Shown in pieces: positions 1 through 9,500 of a stretch of DNA of 64,000 bases. The stretch's first letter is position 1. Each line of letters begins with the position of its first letter. A program made the position numbers and the translations under genes. Location of the stretch: assembly GCA_020634115.1 (NCBI GenBank), contig JACKCH010000021.1, positions 1-64,000 on the forward strand, written 5' to 3'. The notes beneath the pieces are model-generated. The model was not told where the DNA came from and ran no database searches. It saw only the letters and a list, made by a program, of their open reading frames with translations. Source of the DNA: Anaerolineaceae bacterium. GTDB taxonomy: Bacteria > Chloroflexota > Anaerolineae > Aggregatilineales > Phototrophicaceae.

Positions 1-645
1 GCCTATCCGATGGATGTCGGCGACACCGACCAGGTCAACCAGATGGTGGCGGACGTGGTGGCGCGGTTCGGGCGGATTGATATCCTGGTCAACAACGCTG
101 GGCTTTCTGAAATCATCTCGTTCTTCGAGATGACCCCAGATAAGTGGGACGAACTACAGCGGGTCAACCAGCGCGGGCTGTTTTTCTGCCTGCAAGCCTG
201 CGCCCGCCAGATGGTCGCCCAGATTCCGGAAGACGTACGAGCGGCGGGCCAGGCCGAGCGCAGCTACGGGAAAATTATCAACCTTTCCTCCATTGCCGGA
301 CGCCGGGGACGCGCCAACGCAATTCATTATTCCGTCTCCAAAGCCGCTGTGATTACCATCACCCAGGGCGCGGCGATGGCGCTGGCACCGTACAACATCA
401 ACGTGAACGCGATCTGTCCCAGCGTCATTCCCACCGAAATGTGGGAGAACCTCGATAGAGTGATGACCGAGGCGCATAATCTGCCGCGCGGCGAGTGGCT
501 CCGGCGGCGACTGACACAGATTCCCCTCAAACGGGCCGGAACCGTGGAAGAAATCGCTGCGATAACGACGTTTCTCTGTGCGGAAACCGGAGACTATATC
601 ACCGGGCAAACCTATAACGTGGATGGCGGCTCGGAACTCAACTGA
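1..645 (+). CDS. SDR-family oxidoreductase, 3' part only
   Basis: Short-chain dehydrogenase/reductase, a cytoplasmic NAD(P)-dependent enzyme; substrate unknown. The frame is open from base 1, so the first ATG at position 10 is internal and the Rossmann TGxxxGxG start lies upstream of the window. The NNAG motif is at visible codons 31-34. The catalytic Tyr and Lys (YSVSK, visible codons 110 and 114) follow an NLSS serine motif. The C-terminus ends with the family-typical TGQTYNVDGG. About 214 codons are visible, so only some 40 N-terminal residues are missing. Family assignment is firm, the specific reaction is not. Confidence 0.93.
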   Translation, partial: AYPMDVGDTDQVNQMVADVVARFGRIDILVNNAGLSEIISFFEMTPDKWDELQRVNQRGLFFCLQACARQMVAQIPEDVRAAGQAERSYGKIINLSSIAGRRGRANAIHYSVSKAAVITITQGAAMALAPYNINVNAICPSVIPTEMWENLDRVMTEAHNLPRGEWLRRRLTQIPLKRAGTVEEIAAITTFLCAETGDYITGQTYNVDGGSELN

Positions 646-740
646 CCGGGGCGCTCTTGTACCTTATACCGGTATCCTGTTGTCGCTAATCTATGCTATG
701 ATAACGGTGAGAATCCCAACTGCGAATGACAGGATACCCG

Positions 741-1424
741 ATGCCGGATATTTCCGACCTGACTCATTCCGAGTCAGTGCAGAATTTTCTGAAAGCCGTT
801 TACGCGCTGCAACAAAATGGCGGACGTGTTTCCACCAATGCGCTGGCGGATACGCTGAATGTGAAAGCCCCTTCGATTACCGACATGGCACAGCGGTTAA
901 TGATGGCTGATCTGGTGGATTACGAGCGTTACAAAGGCGTGATGCTCACCTCCAGCGGCGAAGCCCTGGCGCTCAAGATCATTCGCCGTCACCGTCTGAT
1001 TGAATTGTACCTGGTGGAAGAACTGGGGTATGCCTTGCAGGATGTCCATATCGAGGCCGAAGCCCTGGAACATGCCGTGTCCGACCATTTCGTCAAGGCA
1101 ATAGCGGCTAAACTGGGCGACCCGGAACTCGATCCGCACGGCGACCCGATTCCATCTGCGGACGGGACGATTATCCGGCGTAACCTATCCTCATTGACGG
1201 ATTGGCCGCTGGCGACTGCCGCCCAGGTCTGCCGTATCAAAACCTCGGACTCCGATATGCTCCAACATATCCTCGACCGGGGCTTCAAACTGAACACATC
1301 CGTGACGATACTATCCCGCGACCCGTTTGAAGGCCCCCTTACCGTTCAGGTGGATGGCGAAGCGCGGGTAATCGGCTACCGTGCCGCGCTGTGTATCCTG
1401 GTCGCGCCCCCTGAGGAGTCGTAA
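741..1424 (+). CDS. DtxR/MntR-family metal-dependent transcriptional regulator
   Basis: Metal-dependent repressor of about 227 residues. The N-terminus carries a winged helix (ESVQNFLKAVYAL followed by a TLNVKAPSITDMAQRL recognition region). Next comes a dimerisation/metal-binding domain with LEHAVSDH and the family hallmark HGDPIP. The C-terminus is an SH3/FeoA-like domain (VTILSRDPFEGPLTVQVDG). I prefer the ATG at 741 because AGGA lies 6 bases upstream. An in-frame ATG at 726 would add five residues and has no ribosome site. Such proteins sense Mn2+ or Fe2+, and the metal cannot be assigned from sequence. A TATGAT box at 697-702 could be its -10 element, but no good -35 is visible. The next gene starts 4 bases after its stop, suggesting co-transcription. 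Confidence 0.9.
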   Translation: MPDISDLTHSESVQNFLKAVYALQQNGGRVSTNALADTLNVKAPSITDMAQRLMMADLVDYERYKGVMLTSSGEALALKIIRRHRLIELYLVEELGYALQDVHIEAEALEHAVSDHFVKAIAAKLGDPELDPHGDPIPSADGTIIRRNLSSLTDWPLATAAQVCRIKTSDSDMLQHILDRGFKLNTSVTILSRDPFEGPLTVQVDGEARVIGYRAALCILVAPPEES

Positions 1425-1428
1425 TCCC

Positions 1429-2697
1429 TTGACAACCTATACCGCGCTGATTGTTGGCGGGGGTGCTGCGGGACTGGCTGCTGCCCGCCGATTGCATGAT
1501 GCCGGGGAACGAGTTCTGGTGCTGGAAGCGCGGAATCGGATTGGCGGGCGGGTGGATACCGACTACCTTTGGGACGGCTTCCCGCTCGAACGTGGTGCAG
1601 AATTCATTCATGGTGAAAACGCCGTGACCCATGATCTGGTACGTCAAGCCGGACTGGATGTCATCCCCGTAGTTCGGATGGACAACCTGTGGTGGTCGGA
1701 TGGTCAGACTCCGGCGCGTCACCGTGATACGCTTCCCCCAGCGTTACGCGAAACCATCAACCGCCTGTTGACCGATTACGCCGCTCTCGAACAAGCCAAT
1801 CTTCCCACTGACATTTCGTTGGCGGACTATCTGCGCGGGCGTGGCTGGACGGGCGACGATCTGCATATGGCGGATGTGCTGCTGGCGCAAACGTGTTGTG
1901 CGGCGCTAGAAACACTTAGTTGCGCCGACCTGCGCCGTGAAATGCAGCTTGACCATGCAGGATATGACGAAGCGCGTATCCGGCATGGATATGGTGCGCT
2001 GCTTCAGTGGTATAGCCGCGATCTGCCCATTCGCCTGAATACGCCTGTCGAGACAATCCAGTGGAGTCCGTCCGGTGTAACGGTTTACGCTGGGACTGAG
2101 GTTTTCAACGCTCGCCACTGCATCATCACGGTGCCGGTTAGTTTGCTGCAAGCCGGGACAATTCGTTTCGATCCACCACTGCCGGAAGAAAAACGCCGCG
2201 CTATCGCTGCTTTCCGCGTTGAGGCCGCGACCAAACTGGTCTACCGGTTTCAGGAACAGGTCTGGGGAGATGACCTGACTTATATGGCGCATACCGGCAC
2301 GGTGGCACGTTGGTGGACGCCCGACTACAAACGCGGCCAACTGCCAGTGATTGCCGCTTACCTGACAGCCGAACGGGCGCGAACTGTAGACACCCTGCCG
2401 GAAGATGCGGCGCTGGCGCTCGGCCTGCAGGAACTTTCGACCTTGTTAGGGATACAGCAGCCGGATTTACAGAGGATGCTCATCAGCGGTAAGCGGATTT
2501 CGTGGGCCACCGATCCGCTGGCACGCGGCGGATATGCTCACCTCCCGCCAGGGGCGGCGGACGCCCGGCCTTTACTGGCAGCCTCGGTAGACGGCGACGT
2601 CCTTCACTTTGCCGGGGAAGCTACCGCCTACGATACGAATCCACAGACTGTTCATGGCGCGATTGAAAGCGGCTGGCGTACCGCACAATCACTATAG
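1429..2697 (+). CDS. Flavin-containing amine oxidoreductase
   Basis: FAD-dependent amine oxidase-family protein of about 422 residues. The N-terminal dinucleotide-binding motif IVGGGAAGLAAARRL is followed by the acidic strand end VLVLEARNRIGGRV, typical of the MAO/polyamine oxidase family. The C-terminal FAD motif is LHFAGEATAYDTNPQTVHGAIESG. I choose the TTG at 1429 because GAGGAG (1413-1418) lies 10 bases upstream and the protein then starts just before the FAD fold. A GTG at 1381 would extend it inside the DtxR gene without support. Substrate (monoamine, polyamine or other) is not predictable. It probably shares a transcript with the DtxR gene. Confidence 0.9.
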   Translation: MTTYTALIVGGGAAGLAAARRLHDAGERVLVLEARNRIGGRVDTDYLWDGFPLERGAEFIHGENAVTHDLVRQAGLDVIPVVRMDNLWWSDGQTPARHRDTLPPALRETINRLLTDYAALEQANLPTDISLADYLRGRGWTGDDLHMADVLLAQTCCAALETLSCADLRREMQLDHAGYDEARIRHGYGALLQWYSRDLPIRLNTPVETIQWSPSGVTVYAGTEVFNARHCIITVPVSLLQAGTIRFDPPLPEEKRRAIAAFRVEAATKLVYRFQEQVWGDDLTYMAHTGTVARWWTPDYKRGQLPVIAAYLTAERARTVDTLPEDAALALGLQELSTLLGIQQPDLQRMLISGKRISWATDPLARGGYAHLPPGAADARPLLAASVDGDVLHFAGEATAYDTNPQTVHGAIESGWRTAQSL

Positions 2698-2784
2698 CGC
2701 AACCTTCGTTTCCAGTGCCGTCCCATTCGCTACGGCGCGTAGAGAGTCTGATTTGCTTCGTCAAGCATTTTAAGCGGTGTCCCC

Positions 2785-2814
2785 AAAAACGGGGTATACC
2801 GCCGTATACCCCGT
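2785..2814 (-). terminator. Rho-independent terminator for the minus-strand PLP gene
   Basis: An 11-bp perfect stem (2789-2799 with 2804-2814, loop CGCC). On the minus strand it is followed by a T5 run (the AAAAA at 2785-2789). It lies between convergent genes, downstream of the PLP enzyme's stop codon. Confidence 0.75.
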
Positions 2815-2845
2815 GCTGAAAATTGCACCTTAAACCGCTTAGTTG

Positions 2846-4246
2846 CTACACCAGTGCCAATGCCTGGTCGAGGTCGGCGATCACATCGTCCGGGTGTTCG
2901 CCGCCCACATTCAAGCGGATCAGATTGCCGGGGACAGAAGCCAGAGCGCGGCCTTCTTCACCCTGCTGCTGGTGCGTTGAGATGGCCGGGATGGTCGCCA
3001 CGCTCTTGATACGCCCCAGGTCAGTCGCCCGCCAGATCATCTGGAAGGCGTCGTACACCTTGCGGGCTGCCTGTGGGCCGCCCTTCACGTTGAAGCTCAT
3101 CAGGTGGCCGTAACGATTGACCGGCTTGCCGTAATCATCCTCACCATCTGCCAGCCACATATACTTTGCGGCAAGGTCATGTTCTGATGTACCGGGCAGA
3201 CCGGGATACCCGACTTCCTCCACTTTCGAGTGCTGCGCCAGAAACTCGGCCACCTGCATGGACGAACGGCTCACCAGGTCCATCTTGCTCCGAAGGGTGC
3301 GTAGGTCGTTGAGCGCCATCATCGCGTTAAACGGGCTGAGTCCGGGGCCAAAGTCGCGGGCGGGCAGCAGCTTCACGTACATGGCGAAGTTCTGCCGCAT
3401 CTCATCCGACCCGACCCGGCTGGGGATGTTGTGACGGGCAATATACGCGCCGCCAATGCCCATACCGCTGCTGGTGACGCTCTTGCTGATCGAGTGAATC
3501 ACAATGTCCGCGCCGTGCAGCAAGGGACGCATCAATGCCGGGGTGGCGACGGTGCTGTCAACAATCAGCGGGATTCCGGCGGCGTGCGCTAAATCGGCCA
3601 CCGCCTCAATATCAAACACGCTCAGGCCGGGGTTGCTTGGCATTTCACCGTAGACAAAGCGTGTGTTCTCGTCAATCAGGCTGCCCCACTCACTGACATC
3701 CAGCGGATCACGCACCCAGCGCACGTCAATGCCCCGTTCCACCGCGTATCGCTGGCTGAACAGCATGAACGTGCCGCCGTAGCAGCGGGCGCTGGCGACG
3801 ATGTTCATCTTTTCGCCACCTTCGACAGTGAGAAATGGGTTCGTCACCACAAACACCGCCGACATGCCGGAGGTGGTGATGGCCGCGCTCACCTCGCCGG
3901 AATAGCCGTAGCCTTCCAGCAAGCCCAGCGTTTCCTCTAAATAGTGGGTGGTGGGGTTGGCGATGCGGGAATACACCCAACCGGGCATCAGGTACGCCAG
4001 TGCCGCTTCCAGATGGTCGCTGTTCTCGAAGTGCTGGGCAGTATTCATGTAGATTGGCTCAATGATACTGCCCTGGTTTGCAAGCGCCGCGTCCATGTTA
4101 TACAGGCCATGCACGGCGATAGTATCGAACTTCTTCTGGCGCATAATGGCCCGCTGGCGCGCTTCGGCCTGGATCATCGCTTCGCCTCTGGCGATATATT
4201 CCTGCACGCCTTCAGAATAGGTGTCAAGTATGAGGGGGTTCGTCAT
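2846..4246 (-). CDS. Cys/Met-metabolism PLP-dependent enzyme (gamma-lyase/synthase type)
   Basis: 466-residue fold-type I PLP enzyme of the Cys/Met metabolism family (cystathionine gamma-synthase, methionine gamma-lyase, O-acetylhomoserine sulfhydrylase). The PLP lysine is Lys255 in HSISKSVTSSG. Other family signatures are YSRIANPTTHYLEETLG near residue 93, the TTSGMSAV helix and VDSTVATPALMRPL with the PLP-binding Asp. It carries roughly 50 extra N-terminal residues compared with the usual 400-residue members. AAGGA lies 9 bases upstream of the ATG. The Lrp/AsnC regulator sits 51 bases upstream on the same strand, an arrangement common for amino-acid catabolic lyases, so methionine or cysteine degradation is plausible but unproven. 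Confidence 0.88.
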   Translation of the reverse strand: MTNPLILDTYSEGVQEYIARGEAMIQAEARQRAIMRQKKFDTIAVHGLYNMDAALANQGSIIEPIYMNTAQHFENSDHLEAALAYLMPGWVYSRIANPTTHYLEETLGLLEGYGYSGEVSAAITTSGMSAVFVVTNPFLTVEGGEKMNIVASARCYGGTFMLFSQRYAVERGIDVRWVRDPLDVSEWGSLIDENTRFVYGEMPSNPGLSVFDIEAVADLAHAAGIPLIVDSTVATPALMRPLLHGADIVIHSISKSVTSSGMGIGGAYIARHNIPSRVGSDEMRQNFAMYVKLLPARDFGPGLSPFNAMMALNDLRTLRSKMDLVSRSSMQVAEFLAQHSKVEEVGYPGLPGTSEHDLAAKYMWLADGEDDYGKPVNRYGHLMSFNVKGGPQAARKVYDAFQMIWRATDLGRIKSVATIPAISTHQQQGEEGRALASVPGNLIRLNVGGEHPDDVIADLDQALALV

Positions 4247-4297
4247 GGTTTTTTGTCCTTATCGTATCTGATAAAAATATCTATGGGTGGATTCCGG

Positions 4298-4753
4298 CTA
4301 CTCCAACGGGTACGCGGTGGTGGATTTGACTTCGCGGAAAACCAGGCTGGTCTGAATTCGAGCCACACCCGGAATCGGCGTCAATTCGTTAATCACAAAA
4401 TGTTCCAGGTCTTTCCGGTTGCGGGTAATGACTTTCAGCAGGTAGTCGAATTCACCCGTGACATGATGACATTCCAGTACCTGGGGCATCCGGCGAATCG
4501 TCTCGCGGAAAGCCTCAATCTGGTGAAACTGGTGGAGCTGGATGCTGATATGCACAAAACACAGCAGATCATACCCGATCAATTCACGGTCAAGGACGGC
4601 CACGTATTTCTGGATGTAGCCTTCGCGCTCCAGTCGTTTGATGCGGTTATGCACTGCCGGTTGCGAGAGGTTGAGCTGCCGGGAAAGTTCAGCGTTGCTG
4701 ATCCGACCCTGCTCCTGTAATTTTTCAAGAATGATTAGATCTAAGTCATCCAA
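4298..4753 (-). CDS. Lrp/AsnC-family transcriptional regulator
   Basis: 151 residues, the normal length for the family. The N-terminal helix-turn-helix (about residues 3-50; ILEKLQEQGRISNAELSRQL then LSQPAVHNRIKRL) is followed by a C-terminal RAM ligand-binding domain (about 65-145; HVTGEFDYLLKV is the typical signature). It probably binds an amino acid and controls the PLP enzyme encoded immediately downstream, and perhaps itself. Assignment of the family is firm; the effector is unknown. Confidence 0.93.
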   Translation of the reverse strand: MDDLDLIILEKLQEQGRISNAELSRQLNLSQPAVHNRIKRLEREGYIQKYVAVLDRELIGYDLLCFVHISIQLHQFHQIEAFRETIRRMPQVLECHHVTGEFDYLLKVITRNRKDLEHFVINELTPIPGVARIQTSLVFREVKSTTAYPLE

Positions 4754-5060
4754 AACGGTGTACTCGATGAATATACGCCTTTTCTCTATTAATTATAATG
4801 AATATTCAGCGTTATAGGCCTTAACGCGAAAGAATCTTAATGAGGAATGGTTCTTGATTCATATTCTTTCACCGGAAGACCGTCCAAAACAGCAAAACCT
4901 TAAAATTCTTTCGTCCAACCCTGCACGGATAAAAGATTTCACAGCAAAACGCCCTGTTTGGATACCAATCTCAGGTTTTCACCCCACGCAGCCAGCATAG
5001 ACCATCCCGGTAATCCCTGCTACACTGCGGCGGTTCTGCAATCCACGAGGAAAACACACC
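4754..5060. promoter_or_regulatory. Divergent promoter region between Lrp regulator and CysQ-like gene
   Basis: 307 bases with no gene. It is AT-rich near the regulator and contains overlapping TATAAT-like boxes on both strands around 4791-4800, plus a GAATATTC palindrome near 4800. AT-rich loosely palindromic DNA of this sort is where Lrp/AsnC proteins bind, so autoregulation is likely (inference). GAGG at 5048-5051 is the ribosome site for the gene at 5061. Confidence 0.4.
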
Positions 5061-6011
5061 ATGACCGATTTAACCCCGACTTTTACTGCGATTCGTCAGG
5101 CCGTCAGCCTATGTGAAACGATTCAGCGTAACCACCTGAGCAGCAGCGATAAAGGTGCCAATGACCCGGTGACGATTGCCGATTATGGCGCGCAGGCGAT
5201 TATCTGCCGGGCGATCAGCCAGGCTTACCCCGCTGATGGTGTGGTGGCCGAAGAACAGGGCGAACAGTTCCTGACGCTCGTTCCCGAACCACTGCGGGAG
5301 AAGGTCTGCCAACTGCTCTCGGATACGCTGGGAGTGCCAGTGACTCAGTCCGATGTGGTACGCTGGCTGGATTTCGGGCGCGGGCATGAGACGTGGCGAC
5401 GCTGGCTGATTGACCCGATTGATGGCACGAAGGGCTTTCTGGCACGGCGTCACTACGCAATTGCTGCCGGGCTGGTGCAGGACGGCCAACCCATCGGGGC
5501 GGTGGTCGCGACACCCGGATACGGCGATCACGGCGCGGTTTTCTGGGCGCTGGACGGTAAAACCACCCAGCAGGGTTTAAACGGTGAAGCGCCTGTCCAG
5601 GTGCAGGTATCCTCACGAATGGATAGCGACAGCCTGCGGGTAGTACAAAGCGTGGAAAAAGCGCACGGCGGTGGGGAACGCATGGCGCGGGTATTGAATC
5701 TACTGGATATTGATGCGAACCAGGTCACGTATCTGGACAGTATGGAGAAATACGCTCTGGTCGCGGCGGGCGAGGCCGATATGTATCTGCGGTTGCCAAA
5801 GGGAGACAGCGTCTACCAGCATAAAGCCTGGGATCATGCGGCGGGGGCAGCTCTGGTGCTGGCGGCAGGCGGCAAAGTGACCGATATGGATGGGTCGCCG
5901 CTGGATTTTTCGGCGGGGGCGATTCTGCCAAACAAGGGCATGGTAGTCACCAACGGCGCGGTGCATGACCGTGTCCTGGCGGCGGTGCAGCAGGCCATAC
6001 AGGACGTGTAA
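5061..6011 (+). CDS. cysQ: 3'(2'),5'-bisphosphate nucleotidase / inositol-monophosphatase family
   Basis: 316-residue Mg2+-dependent phosphatase of the IMPase/HAL2/CysQ superfamily. Metal-binding signatures are all present: AEEQGE near residue 60, WLIDPIDGTKGF near residue 115, and WDHAAGAALVLAAGG near residue 255. SDKGANDPVTIADYGAQ in the N-terminus resembles HAL2-type enzymes that turn 3'-phosphoadenosine 5'-phosphate into AMP during sulfate assimilation. That activity fits the nearby sulfur amino-acid gene but is inferred. The plain symbol cysQ is tentative because paralogous sugar-phosphate phosphatases look similar. GAGG precedes the ATG. Confidence 0.85.
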   Translation: MTDLTPTFTAIRQAVSLCETIQRNHLSSSDKGANDPVTIADYGAQAIICRAISQAYPADGVVAEEQGEQFLTLVPEPLREKVCQLLSDTLGVPVTQSDVVRWLDFGRGHETWRRWLIDPIDGTKGFLARRHYAIAAGLVQDGQPIGAVVATPGYGDHGAVFWALDGKTTQQGLNGEAPVQVQVSSRMDSDSLRVVQSVEKAHGGGERMARVLNLLDIDANQVTYLDSMEKYALVAAGEADMYLRLPKGDSVYQHKAWDHAAGAALVLAAGGKVTDMDGSPLDFSAGAILPNKGMVVTNGAVHDRVLAAVQQAIQDV

Positions 6012-6027
6012 ACTACCTCAACGCAAA

Positions 6028-6049
6028 GGGGCGAGTCGAAACTCGCCCC
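6028..6049. terminator. Hairpin between convergent genes, member of dispersed GGGGCG family
   Basis: A 9-bp perfect stem GGGGCGAGT/ACTCGCCCC closed by a CGAA tetraloop, between the CysQ-like gene and the convergent small membrane-protein gene. There is no strong T run on either side, so it may act as a bidirectional transcript end. Its arms resemble the dispersed hairpin repeats found elsewhere in the window. Confidence 0.5.
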
Positions 6050-6072
6050 CTAATTATCCGCTGGCTGCGGCG

Positions 6073-6435
6073 CTACTTCTTGTAGTGGATACGCAGGATG
6101 TCCTTACTATGGTTGCTGGGCCGACGGGCAACCACCTGGCTGTCACCATTCAGAAAGACCTGCCCGGATGTGTCCGCCTGCTGCGACGGTTTCTGGGAAG
6201 TCTGCCGGGGAGTGGTCGGCCAGTTGAGCCGTTTGTGAACCTCCCAGAAGCCCCAGGCCATGATAAAGGTCGGCAGTCCCATATTCCCCGCGTCACGTAT
6301 GACGTGAATAATATCTGGGATTTCGCCGTAGCCGCCATAAATAAGGTCAACCGCTCGCGATAGCAGGTTGAAGAAGAAAACAATGATGACTAAGAAGAGA
6401 ATGATACCGATTGCCGGGAACCATTTGTTATACAT
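6073..6435 (-). CDS. Small membrane protein, unknown function
   Basis: 120 residues, no family recognised. One strong hydrophobic segment at residues 6-26 (FPAIGIILFLVIIVFFFNLL) is followed by a second weakly hydrophobic stretch near 50-65 and a polar C-terminal tail of about 50 residues. GGGAG lies 6 bases before the ATG, which supports translation. It is the last minus-strand gene of the 21.3-6.1 kb block, but a terminator-like hairpin separates it from the kinase gene, so it probably has its own promoter. Confidence 0.65.
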   Translation of the reverse strand: MYNKWFPAIGIILFLVIIVFFFNLLSRAVDLIYGGYGEIPDIIHVIRDAGNMGLPTFIMAWGFWEVHKRLNWPTTPRQTSQKPSQQADTSGQVFLNGDSQVVARRPSNHSKDILRIHYKK

Positions 6436-6529
6436 ACCATTTGCTCCCTGTATTCAGATAAATTGTAAACTTTGTGTATAACATAACATTTCTTTCTCTG
6501 GCGTTGTCCCCCTATTTTGCGGGGTTATA

Positions 6530-6570
6530 AAAAACATATATAAAAATGACCTGCATTTTCAGCAGGTCAT
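6530..6570 (-). terminator. Rho-independent terminator after the kinase-TIR gene
   Basis: Stem ATGACCTGC/GCAGGTCAT (6546-6554 with 6562-6570, 7-base loop). On the minus strand the stem runs straight into TTTTTATATATGTTTT. It lies 27 bases downstream of the kinase stop codon. Confidence 0.85.
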
Positions 6571-6596
6571 CAGTGTAAATGACGAAACGAGGCAGA

Positions 6597-9500
6597 TTAA
6601 TCCGCTTCATCCGGCGGTATCCAGTCGAAGAAATTCGCACACCCCACTTCCAGCCGCAGTCCGGCGTCAATGTAGGCAATAAGTTCTTCCCCCATGCCGA
6701 GCTTCTCAATCCGTTCGCGGGCGGCGTTGGCATCATCGTTCGCCCCCAGCAGATTAAGCTGTTTCAGCCGGGAATCGGCGCGGAGTACATATACAAACGG
6801 CTGGTCAGGCTCCAGGTCAATCGCGGTGGTATAGGCGGCTTCGGCTTCAGCGTACTGGCCGAGGTTGCAATAGGCAAAGCCTTCCATCGCATAAAGGTCG
6901 GTGAGCTGGTCATCAATCGCCAGCGCGGTCTGCGTATCAACCAGCATCTGGTCATACTGCTCCAGGATAAAATTGCCTATCGCAGCGAACATGGGCGAAA
7001 AGATCACATCATTTTGCTCCCCAAAAGCCGCAACCGCGATGCGCGTGCTGAACGCCGGATCGGGGAACTCAGTCAGAACGGTATCCAGGTAGTGCCGGGC
7101 GTCGGCCATGCGCCCCTCACGCAGCGCGATCAACGCCGAAATGATATAGGGGAAATTGGTATCCGGCTGCAGCGCGAAAGCCTGTTCAAAATCGGCTTTG
7201 GATGCTTCGTAGTCCTGCTTGAGGTATTCCAGGGACGCCCGCATATTAAACGGGAACCATTCCGCCGGACGCTTGGCGATGATCTGGTCATAATACGTCA
7301 GCGCTGTATCCAGATCATCCCGGAGCAGCGCGGCGCTGGCGCGGATATAGAGCGGCATCGGCCATCCCGGACTACCACGCCGTTCAGACGAATCGGCGTC
7401 ACGCACGGCGTTATCCAGTTCACCCAGGCGCAGATAGATATTGCTCCGGTTCATATAAAGCAGCGGGTTGCCAGGGTCAAGCTGGATGGCCTGGTTAATG
7501 AACGCCAACGCAGCGCTAGGATCGTTAATTGGAGTCTGTAAATCGGCGTGTACCAGGGTGGATACCCCGCTGCCAATCATTTCTGGATGGTCGTTGTCCG
7601 CCAATGTCCCGGTGATCTGGTCAATAATCGCCAGGGTACGCAGAACTTCATAGGCGTTGCCATCAGCGGATTGGAGCATCCCCAGCACGCCCAGCACCGG
7701 AATCACCACCGACTGGCGGCGGGTGTCGCTCAGGTGGAGCGTGATATTTGCAGTGCGTTCCAGCGTCGGGCGCAACGTTTCCGGGATACTGAATGAGGCC
7801 GTTGAGCCGACCTGAACCTCTATCTCAATCAGGTCTTGCGAGTAGTTGCCCCACACAACCACCGCCGCGCCGGTTTCGCGCCCGGCTTGTCGCGCTTCAT
7901 TGTCAGAACGAATAACCTGTTCCGTTTGTCGCACCCGCACGCGAGAAAACGGGATATCCTCTTCCAGTTTACGGGTCAGGTCACGGACAATGAAACGGGT
8001 GATATTCGCGTCCGCTTTCCCGGTGAGCGGTTCGAGTTCAGAAACCAACACCAACCACTCATCCACCGCCACCGGCTCAACCTGGAAACGGGGTGTGGGC
8101 GAAATCGTCGCTACCGGCTCAGGCGTAGGGCTAACTGTCACCGTCGGAGTCGGCGTGGCAGTGGGCGGTATGGTGGGCGCAGTGGTGTTCTGCACCACAA
8201 TCGGCTGTGCGGTAGCCGGAACCACCGTCTCAACCTGGCTCAGATCGTAGGTAAAGAAGTTCTCACATGTCAGTTCACCCGACTGGATAAGCGGTATCAG
8301 GGGCGCGTACTGAGCCGCCTGGTCACTCTCAAGAATGAGTCCCACGTCCGCTAACGCACCGAGCGTATTGCTCTGCCGCAGCCGGACTTCCGCCCGCAGG
8401 CCATACGTCAGGATAAACGTTGGGTCAAGATTGATCACGGCAGTATAGGCCACTTCCGCATCGGCATAATTTTTCAGGTTACACTCTGCGAAACCCTGGA
8501 TCAGGTATAGTTCCGGCGACTCAATATCGTCCTCAGTAGCCGCGTTGACATCGGCAATCACCGAGCGCCACTGCCCCAGAATCATGTGACCGAAAGCCCG
8601 CACCAGTGGAATCAGCTCCGTATTCACCGACTGCCCGTAGGCGGATCGCAGCAGCAATTCGGCGCTGGTTGGGTCGGGGAACAGGCGCAGAATCGTCCGG
8701 TTAAGCTCCTGGGCATCTGCCAGTCGTGCATCCCGCAGGTCAAGCGCGGCGGCCATGAAATACGGGAAATTGAAGGTACTATCCAGTTCAATCGCCTGTT
8801 CAAAATCTGTTCTGGCGCTGGCGTAATCGCCCTTGACGTAATAGGCCATGCCCCGGAAGGTATACCCATTCGGGTCATCTGGGCGAGCCGTAATGAAATC
8901 CGTGAAGAAGGGCAGCGCCGCCGCCGGATTGTCCCGTAGATAGAGTGCATCATTACCCAGCATCATGAGCGGCGACGTCCAACCGGGCGGCCCTAACCGC
9001 TGGGCGGTGTAAACATCGTCTGACGCCGGGTCAAAATCCCCGATTTTCTGCATGATCAGGCCGCGTGCCAGATACCCATTAGCGTTGCTGGCGTCAAGCG
9101 CCAGCAGTTGGTTGATCGCATCCGACGCCCCGGCATTATCGTCACGCATAAAGGCGATGACCGCCTGCGACCAGCGAGTTTCTACGCCGCTGCCCTGCAA
9201 TATCCCATCCTCAACCGTGACCAGCCCGCCCAGAGCCGAATTCCGTCCTACACCCATCCCATCACCATCGGCTGAAAACAGAACTTGCAGCGTGGCGAGT
9301 ACCGGCATGGCGACTGATTGGCGGCGCTCGTCACTAAGTTGAACGCGCACGTTCGCTATCTTTTCCAGTTCATCACGGGAAAAGGCATTATACGGGAAGG
9401 CGGCCAGCGTCCCAATCTGGATATTCACTTCCACGCGGGAGGCATCGTAATTGCCCCAGATAATCACGGTTGCTCCGGCATCCTCGGCAATCTGCTGTGC

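Noticed and set aside
3944..4720. Plus-strand 258-codon frame
   Set aside because: Antisense to the PLP enzyme and Lrp regulator, both of which have clear family motifs.
6579..7541. Plus-strand 320-codon frame
   Set aside because: Entirely antisense to the kinase-TIR gene; composition (Arg/Gly/Ile rich) and lack of a ribosome site mark it as a shadow.
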